Below, piece after piece: positions 55,033 to 63,148 of a stretch of DNA of 64,000 nt; position 1 is the stretch's first letter, and each line of letters starts with the position of its first letter. The notes beneath the pieces were generated by a model that made no database searches, was not told the origin of the DNA, and worked only from the letters and a program-made list of their open reading frames with translations. The stretch comes from Alphaproteobacteria bacterium (GTDB lineage: Bacteria > Pseudomonadota > Alphaproteobacteria > Caulobacterales > Parvularculaceae). The stretch is from positions 1 through 64,000 of the forward strand of contig JAUHYK010000016.1 of assembly GCA_030426465.1 (NCBI GenBank). Reading direction: 5' to 3'. Position numbers and translations under genes: made by a program.

Positions 55033-56070
55033 CTATTTTTCAGGAAACAGATTCGCGTCCGTCTTCGGCGCCGCCAATCCCAGATGCGTCCAGGCGGTGG
55101 CGGAAAGGACGCGGCCGCGCGGCGTGCGCTGGATCAGCCCCTGCTGCAACAGGAAAGGCTCGATCACGTCTTCCACCGCGTCGCGCGCTTCGGCCAGCGC
55201 CGCCGCAATCGTTTCAACACCCACAGGGCCGCCGCCGAAATGCTCCGCAATCAGACGAAGATAACGCCTGTCGAGCGGGTCGAGACCAAGCTTGTCGATC
55301 TCCAGACGCATCAGCGCCTTGTCGGCGACCTTAGCGTCGATCAATCCCGCTCCTTCAACGGTCGCCACGTCGCGCACCCGGCGGAGGAGCCGCCCGGCGA
55401 CGCGGGGGGTGCCCCGCGCGCGCCGCGCGATTTCGCCTGCGCCGTCAGCGGACATTTCCGCATTGAGAAGGCCCGCACCGCGCGAAACGATATGCGCCAA
55501 ATCTTTTTCCGAATAGAAATCAAGACGCACCGGAATGCCGAAACGGTCGAGCAGCGGCTTCGCAAGCAGCCCCGAGCGCGTCGTCGCGCCGATCAACGTG
55601 AAACGCGGGAGATCGATGCGCACCGAGCGCGCCGCCGGCCCTTCGCCAATGATCAGATCGAGCGCGTAATCCTCCATCGCGGGGTAAAGCACTTCCTCCA
55701 CTGCGGGTGAGAGGCGGTGAATCTCGTCGATGAACAACACATCGCCGGCTTCCAAATTGGTGAGGAGCGCGGCGAGATCACCGGGCTTCGTAATCGCCGG
55801 GCCCGAGGTCGCGCGAAAACTCACTTCCAGTTCGTTGGCGACGATCTGCGCCAGCGTCGTCTTGCCCAACCCCGGCGGGCCATGAAAGAGCACATGATCC
55901 AGCGCCTCGCCGCGGGCCTTCGCGGCTTGCACAAAGACACGAAGATTGTCCTTGGCGCTAGGCTGGCCCACGAAATCGTCGAGCTTTTTCGGGCGCAGCG
56001 CCGCATCGGCGTCTTCGCCCTTGCGCTCGCCATCGATCAGCCGGTCGTCATTGTAAGCAGGTTCAGCCAT
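55033..56070 (-). CDS. ruvB: Holliday junction helicase RuvB
   Basis: RuvB is the AAA motor that drives branch migration with RuvA. The 345-residue protein has [20 protein letters not shown], Walker [19 protein letters not shown], Walker [13 protein letters not shown], the sensor [10 protein letters not shown] and the C-terminal winged helix [18 protein letters not shown]. It follows the DUF1508 gene and ruvA on the same strand. It is the last gene of the ruvC-ruvA-(DUF1508)-ruvB operon. Confidence 0.97.
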   Translation of the reverse strand: MAEPAYNDDRLIDGERKGEDADAALRPKKLDDFVGQPSAKDNLRVFVQAAKARGEALDHVLFHGPPGLGKTTLAQIVANELEVSFRATSGPAITKPGDLAALLTNLEAGDVLFIDEIHRLSPAVEEVLYPAMEDYALDLIIGEGPAARSVRIDLPRFTLIGATTRSGLLAKPLLDRFGIPVRLDFYSEKDLAHIVSRGAGLLNAEMSADGAGEIARRARGTPRVAGRLLRRVRDVATVEGAGLIDAKVADKALMRLEIDKLGLDPLDRRYLRLIAEHFGGGPVGVETIAAALAEARDAVEDVIEPFLLQQGLIQRTPRGRVLSATAWTHLGLAAPKTDANLFPEK

Positions 56071-56079
56071 GAAAAGGAC

Positions 56080-56370
56080 TTACTCGCAATCTTCAAGCAT
56101 TGTGATTGGTGCTGAGGTCAACGCACGTTTGACACTTTCAATACCATCAAGGCATGCGCGTTTATCATCATATGGTTGCGAATGCTCTGCTATTTGCCAA
56201 CCATTGCTGGCGAATAATCTCCACCGCCACTTGCCGGAGCTTCTATATACTTCAATTCGCTCGCCTTTGCATTTCGCGTTGGCGTGAGCAGAACTGCTCG
56301 TTGTGCTAGACGCGAAAGTTAGACCGAGCAAGACAGCCCTTCGCTGCATTTCAATACTGTCAAGTTTCAT
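56080..56370 (-). CDS. Exported DUF1508 (YegP-like) protein
   Basis: This 96-residue protein has a probable signal peptide (MQRRAVLLGLTFASSTTSSS, ending near AHA) and one DUF1508 (UPF0339) repeat: IEVYRSSGKWRWRLFASNGW then QIAEHSQPYDDKRACLDGIE. Usual members are cytosolic and unexported; here the domain is predicted to be periplasmic. The ATG at 56370 has GGGAGAG at good spacing; the alternative at the second Met (codon 8) would give a shorter signal. It sits between ruvA (18 bases) and ruvB (9 bases), AT-richer than both, apparently an insertion into the ruv operon. Confidence 0.72.
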   Translation of the reverse strand: MKLDSIEMQRRAVLLGLTFASSTTSSSAHANAKCKGERIEVYRSSGKWRWRLFASNGWQIAEHSQPYDDKRACLDGIESVKRALTSAPITMLEDCE

Positions 56371-56388
56371 CGCGTCTCTCCCATTTCC

Positions 56389-57021
56389 CTAAGCCGCCGC
56401 CAGTTCTTTGAGCGCCGCCTTGATCAGCGTTTCAACGCCCGGACTGTCGATGCCTTCCGCCGCTCGTGAAACGGCGCGGCGCGCTTCGACGCCGTCATAG
56501 CCGAGATTGGCCAGCGCCGAGACCGCGTCCGCTTTTGCAGAAAGCGCAGGGTCGGATGGCGCGGCGGCGGCGACCTTCTTGCGCGCGGCCATGGCGATGA
56601 CTTCGCCTGTCGCGCCAGCCAATGCGCCCGCCTTTGACTGCAACTCGGTGACGATGCGCTGGGCGAGTTTTTTGCCGACCCCATGGGCGCGGCTGACCGC
56701 CGTCACATCTTCGGCGGTCACCGCATCGTAAAGCTCCGACGGCGTTAAAACCTGCAACAGGCCGAGCGCGTGTTTCGCGCCGACCCCTTGCACGCTTTGC
56801 AACAGACGAAACGCCTGACGTTCATTTTCCGACGGAAAACCAAACAGCCGGATCAGATCCTCGCGCACCAGCGTCTCAATAGAGAGCGTCGCCTCGTCAC
56901 CCGGGATCAATCCCTGCAACACGCGCGGCGCGGCGTAGATTTCATAGCCGACGCCGTTCACATCGATGATGGCGGTCTCTTCCGCCAGAGAAATCACAAC
57001 GCCTTTCAATCTGCCGATCAT
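56389..57021 (-). CDS. ruvA: Holliday junction protein RuvA
   Basis: RuvA binds four-way junctions as a tetramer and loads RuvB. The 210-residue protein has the N-terminal barrel (MIGRLKGVVISLAEETAIID), the two helix-hairpin-helix motifs (LLQSVQGVGAKHALGLLQVL and VSRAHGVGKKLAQRIVTELQ) and the C-terminal UBA-like domain (AVSALANLGYDGVEARRAVS). It begins directly after ruvC (TAAATG, no gap), showing coupled translation. Confidence 0.97.
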   Translation of the reverse strand: MIGRLKGVVISLAEETAIIDVNGVGYEIYAAPRVLQGLIPGDEATLSIETLVREDLIRLFGFPSENERQAFRLLQSVQGVGAKHALGLLQVLTPSELYDAVTAEDVTAVSRAHGVGKKLAQRIVTELQSKAGALAGATGEVIAMAARKKVAAAAPSDPALSAKADAVSALANLGYDGVEARRAVSRAAEGIDSPGVETLIKAALKELAAA

Positions 57022-57522
57022 TTATGACGCCTCCAACCTTCTGATTCCCGCATGATGCGCATGACAGATCGCGACCGCGAGCGCATCCGCCTCATCACTC
57101 GCAAGGCTTCCACATTTGGGAAGAAGCACCTTCACCATAGCCGCCACTTGCGTTTTATCCGCATGGCCTTTGCCCACGACGGATTTCTTCACCGAGTTCG
57201 CGGCGTATTCGGCGACTGATAAACCGGCGAGCCCCGGCGCCAGCAATGCAACGCCGCGCGCCTGTCCGAGCACCAGCGCGTCACGCGGATTGGCGTTGAC
57301 GAAAGTCTCCTCCACCGCCGCCTCGTCCGGGGCAAATTCCGCGATCAGGTCTTTCAGACCTTCGAAAATCACGCTGAGTTTTTGCGCCGGCGCGCTCCCC
57401 CGTTTCGGACGGATCACGCCCGACGCCACATAGGACAGCCGCGCGCCGGAACTCTCCACAACGCCCCAGCCGGTCGCGGCCGAGCCCGGATCGACGCCCA
57501 AAATACGAATCACTGCGTTCAT
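57022..57522 (-). CDS. ruvC: Holliday junction endonuclease RuvC
   Basis: RuvC cuts Holliday junctions. The 166-residue protein starts IRILGVDPGSAATGWGVVES with the first catalytic Asp, and continues with EETFVNANPRDALVLGQARG, KSVVGKGHADKTQVAAMVKV and SDEADALAVAICHAHH with the last acids. I used the ATG at 57522; the frame from 57609 adds 29 residues without homology. It heads the ruv operon. Confidence 0.96.
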   Translation of the reverse strand: MNAVIRILGVDPGSAATGWGVVESSGARLSYVASGVIRPKRGSAPAQKLSVIFEGLKDLIAEFAPDEAAVEETFVNANPRDALVLGQARGVALLAPGLAGLSVAEYAANSVKKSVVGKGHADKTQVAAMVKVLLPKCGSLASDEADALAVAICHAHHAGIRRLEAS

Positions 57523-57568
57523 GGCCGGACCATAGGGCGGTTCCGGCCCAAAAGAAACAAAACGTGAA

Positions 57569-58555
57569 TCAGTGTTTTCGCGCCAGCTCTTTGCGAAGCT
57601 TTTCCGCATCCCGTTTCAAGTCCGGATCGACCGACGGGTCCGCAAGGAGGTCATCCACCAGAAGCTTCGCGCTTTCCGGGTCCGCCTCCCGGCCGTCGCC
57701 TTGCGTCAGCGCCACGGCGTAGAGAAAGCGGCCCTGCGGATCGCCGGCTTCGGCGGCGCGTTCAAACCAGTCGGCCGGATGTCCGGCGTCGTCGCCGTCG
57801 AGTTTGGCGCCGCCATGGAGCAACAGCCCGAGGCCGGTCATCGCCGGCGCGAAGTCAGCCTGCGCCGACTGATGCATGCGCGCCGCCGCCGCGTTCAGGT
57901 CAGGAGGGCCGAGCCGTCCCGATTGCAGCATCAAGCTAAGATTATAGGCCGCGAGCGCATCGCCGCCATTTGCGCTTTTGGCGAACCACTCCGCCGCCTT
58001 TCGATCATTGGCGACTACGCCGTCACCCGACAGAAAGGCGATGGCGAGATTGCGCTGCGCCTCCGCTTCCCCCGCTTCGGCGGCGTCAGTGAAATATTCA
58101 ACGCCGCGCGCCTTGTCCTGCTCGACGCCATTGCCTTCCAGATACATCACGCCAAGGCGTAATTTCGCGCGGGCGTGCCCCTGACGCGCGGCAAGCTTGT
58201 ACCAGCCAAGCGCCGTTTCCGAACTCTGGCGCACGCCCTCCCCCGCCAGCGCCATTTCGCCAAGCGCGAATTGCGCATCGGGCTGACCGGCGGTTCCCGC
58301 GGCGACATAAAGATCGACCGCATGCTGAAGATCTTTCTCAACGCCAAGACCGTTTTCATAAAGATAGCCGAGAAGATGCTGCGCTTCCGTATCGCCAGCC
58401 TCCGCGAGCGGACTGACAAGGGCGAGCGCGCCGTCATAATCGCCGGCGAGAAGCAGGTCGAAAGCTTCCGCAACAGCCGGGTCCTGCGCCATGGCGGGCG
58501 TCAGGCTGAGGCCCAGATTCAGGCAAGCAAGGAAAGTGAAAAAAACGCGCCTCAT
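57569..58555 (-). CDS. Exported Sel1-repeat protein
   Basis: This 328-residue protein has a signal peptide (VFFTFLACLNLGLSLTPAMA) and about six Sel1-like TPR repeats such as AQHLLGYLYENGLGVEKDLQ, AKLRLGVMYLEGNGVEQDKA and AQRNLAIAFLSGDGVVANDR. Sel1 proteins act as scaffolds, often in envelope or peptidoglycan processes. An alternative start at 58597 would add 14 residues. It lies 46 bases upstream of ruvC on the same strand. Confidence 0.85.
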   Translation of the reverse strand: MRRVFFTFLACLNLGLSLTPAMAQDPAVAEAFDLLLAGDYDGALALVSPLAEAGDTEAQHLLGYLYENGLGVEKDLQHAVDLYVAAGTAGQPDAQFALGEMALAGEGVRQSSETALGWYKLAARQGHARAKLRLGVMYLEGNGVEQDKARGVEYFTDAAEAGEAEAQRNLAIAFLSGDGVVANDRKAAEWFAKSANGGDALAAYNLSLMLQSGRLGPPDLNAAAARMHQSAQADFAPAMTGLGLLLHGGAKLDGDDAGHPADWFERAAEAGDPQGRFLYAVALTQGDGREADPESAKLLVDDLLADPSVDPDLKRDAEKLRKELARKH

Positions 58556-58686
58556 GGCGCGTTTGTTAAGCCGCTTCGCAACGGGAGGCCAGATCATCGG
58601 GCGTCCCCGAGGTCGTCTTGATGATCTCGTTTTTTTATGGTCGCGCCGGTCATGCGAAAACCGGCAACCACTTTTTCGCCCGGCGC

Positions 58687-58794
58687 TTAGTTCGCAGCCG
58701 CCATGGCGAGATTTGCGCCTTCCATAAAGGCGGCGGCGAAGCACAGGGCGACGGTCGCGACGGAGGCGGTCACAAGAATCCAGCGCAGGCTCAT
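58687..58794 (-). CDS. 35-residue membrane peptide
   Basis: This short frame starts MSLRWILVTASVATVALCFA and ends LAMAAAN: one membrane helix with a short tail. Coding is supported by a near-perfect site TTGAGGAG eight bases before the ATG. No family is recognised. It lies between thiE and the Sel1 gene, on their strand. Confidence 0.6.
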   Translation of the reverse strand: MSLRWILVTASVATVALCFAAAFMEGANLAMAAAN

Positions 58795-58873
58795 TTTGAT
58801 GCTCCTCAAGGTTGTGTGAGGAACGCTGCAAAAAGGATGCCGGTTGTGGCTTAATTTCAAGGGTTAACGGGGG

Positions 58874-59521
58874 TCAGGCGGCGGCGATTGCGGCGTTGAA
58901 CGCCTTTACGGCTGCGGCCGGGCCGTCTTCGCAGGACCAGACCGCTCCCGAAACAGCGAGGAAATCCGCCCCCGCCCGCACCAGGCCCCCGCAATTTTCC
59001 GGCGTAATCCCGCCAATGGCGACGCAAGGCAACGTCGTGGCGAAACTCCACCATTCGAGCAGCGCCGGGTCGGCCTGTGTAGGCGCTTCTTTGGTCTGCG
59101 TCGGGAAAAACGCCCCAAAGGCGACGTAATCGGCGCCCGCCTCGCCCGCGAGCAGCGCCAGATGTTTCGAATTGTGACAGGTGACGCCCACCGTCGCATC
59201 ATCGCCGAGGAGCGCGCGCGCCTTTTTACAACTCGCATCGGACTGGCCCACATGAACGCCGTCCGCGCCGCATTTCTGCGCAAGGTCAGGCCGGTCATTG
59301 ATGAGGAACGCCACATCATGAGCGCGCGCCACAGGCAGAAGTTTTTCCGCCGCGCGAAGAATATCGTCGTCGCTTGCCGAAACACCTTCCGGGAACTTCA
59401 GACGCAATTGAACGCACGCCACATCGCCCGCGCCAAGCGCGCCGGCGAAGTCCTCAGCAAACGCATCAAGGTCCGCAATCGCTGGCGGCGTGATCAGATA
59501 AAGACGGCAATCATGAGTCAT
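58874..59521 (-). CDS. thiE: Thiamine phosphate synthase
   Basis: ThiE couples HMP pyrophosphate with the thiazole phosphate to give thiamine phosphate. The 215-residue TIM-barrel protein has [70 protein letters not shown] and [10 protein letters not shown]. The strand VQLRLKF lacks the usual R-x-K pair of some members, replaced by RLK. It stands with coq4 upstream, same strand, no riboswitch. It completes the thiC-thiD-thiE set of this window. Confidence 0.92.
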   Translation of the reverse strand: MTHDCRLYLITPPAIADLDAFAEDFAGALGAGDVACVQLRLKFPEGVSASDDDILRAAEKLLPVARAHDVAFLINDRPDLAQKCGADGVHVGQSDASCKKARALLGDDATVGVTCHNSKHLALLAGEAGADYVAFGAFFPTQTKEAPTQADPALLEWWSFATTLPCVAIGGITPENCGGLVRAGADFLAVSGAVWSCEDGPAAAVKAFNAAIAAA

Positions 59522-59560
59522 GACCGCGCTATATAGGAATCTTGCAGCCTCTGGAAAGCC

Positions 59561-60427
59561 TTAACCCGCTTGCAACGCCGCGCGCTCCCTAGCGGCCCGC
59601 TCCCGTTCGGCCTGGGTCTCAGCCACTTTGGGCTTCAACAGGGTTCGCTTAATTTCTTCGGGAACCGCGTTGTAGATTTTCGGCTCACCGATTTTCAGGC
59701 GCGCCCGGGCATCGGCGAGCGGCATCGCCAGCAATTCCTCAACGTCATACGCCAGCACCCATTCGGCGACGCTTGCATTGCGTCTGGCCTCGGCCAGCGC
59801 TTTTTGAATTTGCGCGGAAGGCTGTTCGAGTTTCTGCGCGAGAAAACCAATGGCGACGATCAGCCGGAACCCGGGATTGTAGGTCTGGTGGCGCGTGTAG
59901 ACGAGATTACAAAGCTCGCCCAAAGCGTCACGACCGTAACCGGTCAGCACATGCCAGAGATCGTGGCTGACCTGCAGATGCATGAACAGGCGCATATATT
60001 CCGAAAACTCAGGATAGGCCTCGTAATCGATATCGGCTTCTTCCGCCGCAGCGCGTAAGCCTTCGGGCGTCAGGTTCTCCCCTTCCATGAAAGCGAGATA
60101 GGCGCGCGCGACTGTTCCTTCAGGGTAAGCGCGCAAGGCTTCGCGATCGCCGAGAATTTCTTCAAGCTTCACCGGCTCGGTGACGACCCTGCGCCCATAA
60201 GGCGTGTCCGTGAATTTGCGGAACATGCGTTTGGGGCTGTCGCCCGCCATCGCCTGAATGATTTCGAAAACCTGCCGCGTGTCCTCCTTGTTGGAGATCA
60301 GCTTGAGGACGGATGCGACCGCATGCAATGGCCGCCTCGGCTCGGACGGCGGCAACGGAAAACCGTTGATCCAGTCATATTTCTCGGGCGGGATTTCGAC
60401 ACGGGTTGGCGCGGCGTCAGCAGTCAT
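59561..60427 (-). CDS. Coq4 family ubiquinone biosynthesis protein
   Basis: This 288-residue protein carries the Coq4 zinc-binding motif HDLWHVLTGYGRDALGE (HDxxHxxxG...GE), with the preceding EFSEYMRLFMHLQ. Coq4 proteins decarboxylate and hydroxylate C1 of the quinone ring or organise the ubiquinone enzyme complex. Predicted cytoplasmic, membrane-associated. The start at 60427 follows a purine-poor leader, with no better ATG. thiE follows 39 bases later on the same strand. Confidence 0.87.
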   Translation of the reverse strand: MTADAAPTRVEIPPEKYDWINGFPLPPSEPRRPLHAVASVLKLISNKEDTRQVFEIIQAMAGDSPKRMFRKFTDTPYGRRVVTEPVKLEEILGDREALRAYPEGTVARAYLAFMEGENLTPEGLRAAAEEADIDYEAYPEFSEYMRLFMHLQVSHDLWHVLTGYGRDALGELCNLVYTRHQTYNPGFRLIVAIGFLAQKLEQPSAQIQKALAEARRNASVAEWVLAYDVEELLAMPLADARARLKIGEPKIYNAVPEEIKRTLLKPKVAETQAERERAARERAALQAG

Positions 60428-60541
60428 AGGGGCAGCCTGTTTTTTATAGCGTTACACTGACCAGTTTACCTGACTGCATCTTGCCCCAGCGGGCCTGGAA
60501 TTCAAGAGCGCGAGAGTAAAATTTCACCGGTGACGCTGAAT

Positions 60542-60895
60542 TCAGGTCGCCAGCTTGAGTTTCTGGCGGTCGAAGACCTTGAGCACCTGCGCCAGATCAT
60601 GCCCGCGCTTGAGGACCGCGCCGGTCATCGAAACAACAACCCAGGCGCCCTGTTTCTTGGCCAGCGCCGGGCGTTTTTCGATGCGGTAAAGCGGCAGCTC
60701 GGACGCGCGCCGGAAGATCGAGAAAACCGCAGCGTCCTGAAGAGAGTCGATGGCGTAATCGCGCCATTCCCCGGCGGCGACAAAATATCCATAGACCGAG
60801 AGGATGCGGGTCAGCTCACCGCGGTTGAAGGCGACAGCTTCGGGCTGCCTCCTGCTCTGGTCCTTTGGCGGGATCGGTGCGGGATTAGTACGCAT
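60542..60895 (-). CDS. DUF2794 protein
   Basis: This 117-residue protein is the DUF2794 family, found mostly in alphaproteobacteria: FNRGELTRILSVYGYFVAAG followed by EWRDYAIDSLQDAAVFSIFR, RASELPLYRIEKRPALAKKQ and the end LAQVLKVFDRQKLKL. Function unknown. I used the ATG at 60895 because homology begins soon after it. The 299-base gap after it (60896-61194) contains no supported feature. Confidence 0.9.
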   Translation of the reverse strand: MRTNPAPIPPKDQSRRQPEAVAFNRGELTRILSVYGYFVAAGEWRDYAIDSLQDAAVFSIFRRASELPLYRIEKRPALAKKQGAWVVVSMTGAVLKRGHDLAQVLKVFDRQKLKLAT

Positions 60896-61194
60896 TGGGA
60901 CAGAGCATCGCCCGACCGGCGCGTTGCCGCAACCCCTTAAAGCCCCCTTCGCAAGCGCAACCAAACGGGGAAAATCATCCTTAAAATCGCCTTAATTGGT
61001 CCCTCTCCGCGCCCCAATCCGGCGTCAATGTCATTCGGCCGGGCGGATGCGACGGGCCGGAGTTTCCGGTTTTAACCATCGCCCCCAGCCCCCGGGAGAT
61101 TTGGTCCTCACGCCGTCCGGCAATTTCTTTTCTTCCGTCCGCTCTCTTGTATCCCTTGACCCTTGCGGCGGCGCGCGGGAAACCCCGCCGGGTT

Positions 61195-62127
61195 ATGAGC
61201 GCCGTCCTCACCATAGCCCTTCCTGTCTTTGCGGTCATCGCCGCCGGATTCGCCGCCGGCCGGACCAACATGTTGAACATCGCCGAATCGGAGGTGCTGA
61301 ATAAATTCGTGTTCAGGATCGCCATGCCGGCGGCCCTCTTTGGGCTGACCGCGGGCGCGACGCCGCCCGGCGTCAAGGAACTCGCCGTTGCGCTTTCCTA
61401 TCTGGCGGGGGCGAGTGTGGCGCTCATCACGGGCTATTTCCTCTCTCAGCATTTTTTCAACCTGTCGAAACAGGAAGCCGGCGCCCATGCGCTCACCTCA
61501 ACGCTCGGCAATGCGGTTTTTCTCGGCCTGCCCATTGCGCTGAACATCGAAGGCTGGGCGAAGCCTTTCGTATCCTCCATGCTGCTGGAAGGCACGATCA
61601 TCATCGGCCTCGCCACCGCGCTCATCTCGCCGCGCAAGGAAGACGGTCACGCCCTGGCGCGGGCCGCAGCTTTCATCACCGAGCCACTCAAGAACCCGTT
61701 GATCCTCGGCCTCCTTCTCGGTTTTCTTTATTCAGCGCTGGGCGTTCCCTTCGAACCGCCGGTCGAAACCTTTTTCGACATTCTCGGGCGCGCGGCAGGG
61801 CCGACGGCGCTGTTCTCCCTCGGCGTCTTTCTGGCGACGCATCAGATTCCAGCTTTCAACGCCGTCGCCGGACGGGTGAGCCTCATCGCCGCGACGAAAA
61901 TGGTTTTGCTGCCCTCCGTGGCGCTGACAACCGCGGCGCTCCTCGGCGTCAGCGATCCCGATTACTGGGGCGCGCTGGCGTTGTTCGTACTGGTGCCGTC
62001 TGGCGTCGGCTGCTTTGTCATTGTCAGCCAGTATGGCGTTTATAAAAGCGAAACGGCGGCCGCCATCGCCTTCACCATGATGCTTTCGGTGCTGACGGTT
62101 TCAGGCGTGCTGGTGGTGTTTGGGTGA
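61195..62127 (+). CDS. AEC family transporter, second copy
   Basis: This 310-residue membrane carrier resembles the one at 852: LTIALPVFAVIAAGFAAGRT, LNKFVFRIAMPAALFGLTAG, then STLGNAVFLGLPIALNIEGW and a C-terminal ALFVLVPSGVGCFVIVSQYG. Ten helices and a central loop are expected; the substrate is unknown. The ATG at 61195 lacks a strong ribosome site; the longer frame starts 16 codons earlier. It is a single gene. Confidence 0.87.
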   Translation: MSAVLTIALPVFAVIAAGFAAGRTNMLNIAESEVLNKFVFRIAMPAALFGLTAGATPPGVKELAVALSYLAGASVALITGYFLSQHFFNLSKQEAGAHALTSTLGNAVFLGLPIALNIEGWAKPFVSSMLLEGTIIIGLATALISPRKEDGHALARAAAFITEPLKNPLILGLLLGFLYSALGVPFEPPVETFFDILGRAAGPTALFSLGVFLATHQIPAFNAVAGRVSLIAATKMVLLPSVALTTAALLGVSDPDYWGALALFVLVPSGVGCFVIVSQYGVYKSETAAAIAFTMMLSVLTVSGVLVVFG

Positions 62128-62206
62128 TGCAGAGCGCCGAGATTTCCGCCTTAGTCTTTTGTTCAAAAGCCTGCTAATATTCACAGCTAGGCAAGGGGAG
62201 GACGCG

Positions 62207-62695
62207 ATGCTCAAGACTAACGCTAGATATGTCGTGCTAGCGCTCGCAACGAATTTGACGCTCGTCAGCGGCTGCGCGTCGGCGATGGACGCTGACGGCG
62301 AGATGAAGGCTGCCGAAATCATCAAGCAGCTTAATCGCGAGCAACAAGAAGCGCTATTGCTCAACAAAGATCCCGAGCCGATACAGCGGATTGCGCTCGA
62401 CAATTTTCTCGTGATTGCGCCTGGCGGGCGGGTTGAGAACAAAAGCCAGGCGGTTGCAGGCGTCGACAGTCTCGACGTGCGCGGCGTCGAGATTTCACAG
62501 GAACAGGTGATCTTCCACGGCGATACCGCCGTGCTGGTGGGCAAGCTGGATATCGACGGAACCATGGCGCCGCTCGGCAAGCTCCCGCCGATGAAATTCA
62601 TGGCGACCTATGTGAAGACCGACGATGGCTGGCGCATGCTATCGCGCTCCATGACGCCTTGCGCGCCGGTCGCCGTCGAACGCGGCGTCTGTTGA
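62207..62695 (+). CDS. NTF2-like (DUF4440/SnoaL) lipoprotein
   Basis: This 162-residue protein has a signal with lipobox LVSGC (about Cys20) and then a single NTF2-like domain: KAAEIIKQLNREQQEALLLN, the strand RIALDNFLVIAPGGRVENKS, EQVIFHGDTAVLVGKLDIDG and KFMATYVKTDDGWRMLSRSM. It may bind a small ligand at the periplasmic membrane face. The site AGGGGAGGA lies at correct spacing before the ATG at 62207. Confidence 0.8.
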   Translation: MLKTNARYVVLALATNLTLVSGCASAMDADGEMKAAEIIKQLNREQQEALLLNKDPEPIQRIALDNFLVIAPGGRVENKSQAVAGVDSLDVRGVEISQEQVIFHGDTAVLVGKLDIDGTMAPLGKLPPMKFMATYVKTDDGWRMLSRSMTPCAPVAVERGVC

Positions 62696-62711
62696 ATCAG
62701 CGGGCTGCGAA

Positions 62712-63143
62712 ATGGGAAACCTTGTAGAAATCGCGCGTTTCTACGACCCTGAAGAAGCCTATTGCGCGAAAAGCTTTTTGCTTTCCAACGGCATCGATTC
62801 ATTTGTCCAGAATGATCATTATCTGACCATGGTGCCGTGGATGCGCATCGCCTTACATGGATTCGGTTTGCAGGTGATGGCGTCTTGTGAAGACGACGCC
62901 CGAATGCTTCTGCAGACGATCGGCGCCGCACTGCCGGAAGTCACGGACGACAACCCATCCGATACAACGCCCCCGTCTCGAAAAACCAACTGGCTTTGGT
63001 TGCCGATCGCATTCTCGACAAACGTCCCATTTCTGCCAAAGCCAAAGCCGGGATGGTTTGGTCTGCTTCAGAGTGCGATATTGCTCACACTCTACGCAGC
63101 CGCCCTATACTCTTTTTTCTGGTGGTTACGTTACTGGCTGTAA
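62712..63143 (+). CDS. DUF2007-like protein with a C-terminal membrane helix
   Basis: This 143-residue protein starts with a DUF2007-like ferredoxin-fold unit: EIARFYDPEEAYCAKSFLLS, NGIDSFVQNDHYLTMVPWMR and LQVMASCEDDARMLLQTIGA. A Pro-rich linker and a C-terminal helix (LLQSAILLTLYAAALYSFFW) follow. The family is thought to be a signal-transducing domain without proven role. It lies 16 bases after the lipoprotein gene. Confidence 0.75.
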   Translation: MGNLVEIARFYDPEEAYCAKSFLLSNGIDSFVQNDHYLTMVPWMRIALHGFGLQVMASCEDDARMLLQTIGAALPEVTDDNPSDTTPPSRKTNWLWLPIAFSTNVPFLPKPKPGWFGLLQSAILLTLYAAALYSFFWWLRYWL

Positions 63144-63148
63144 CCCGT

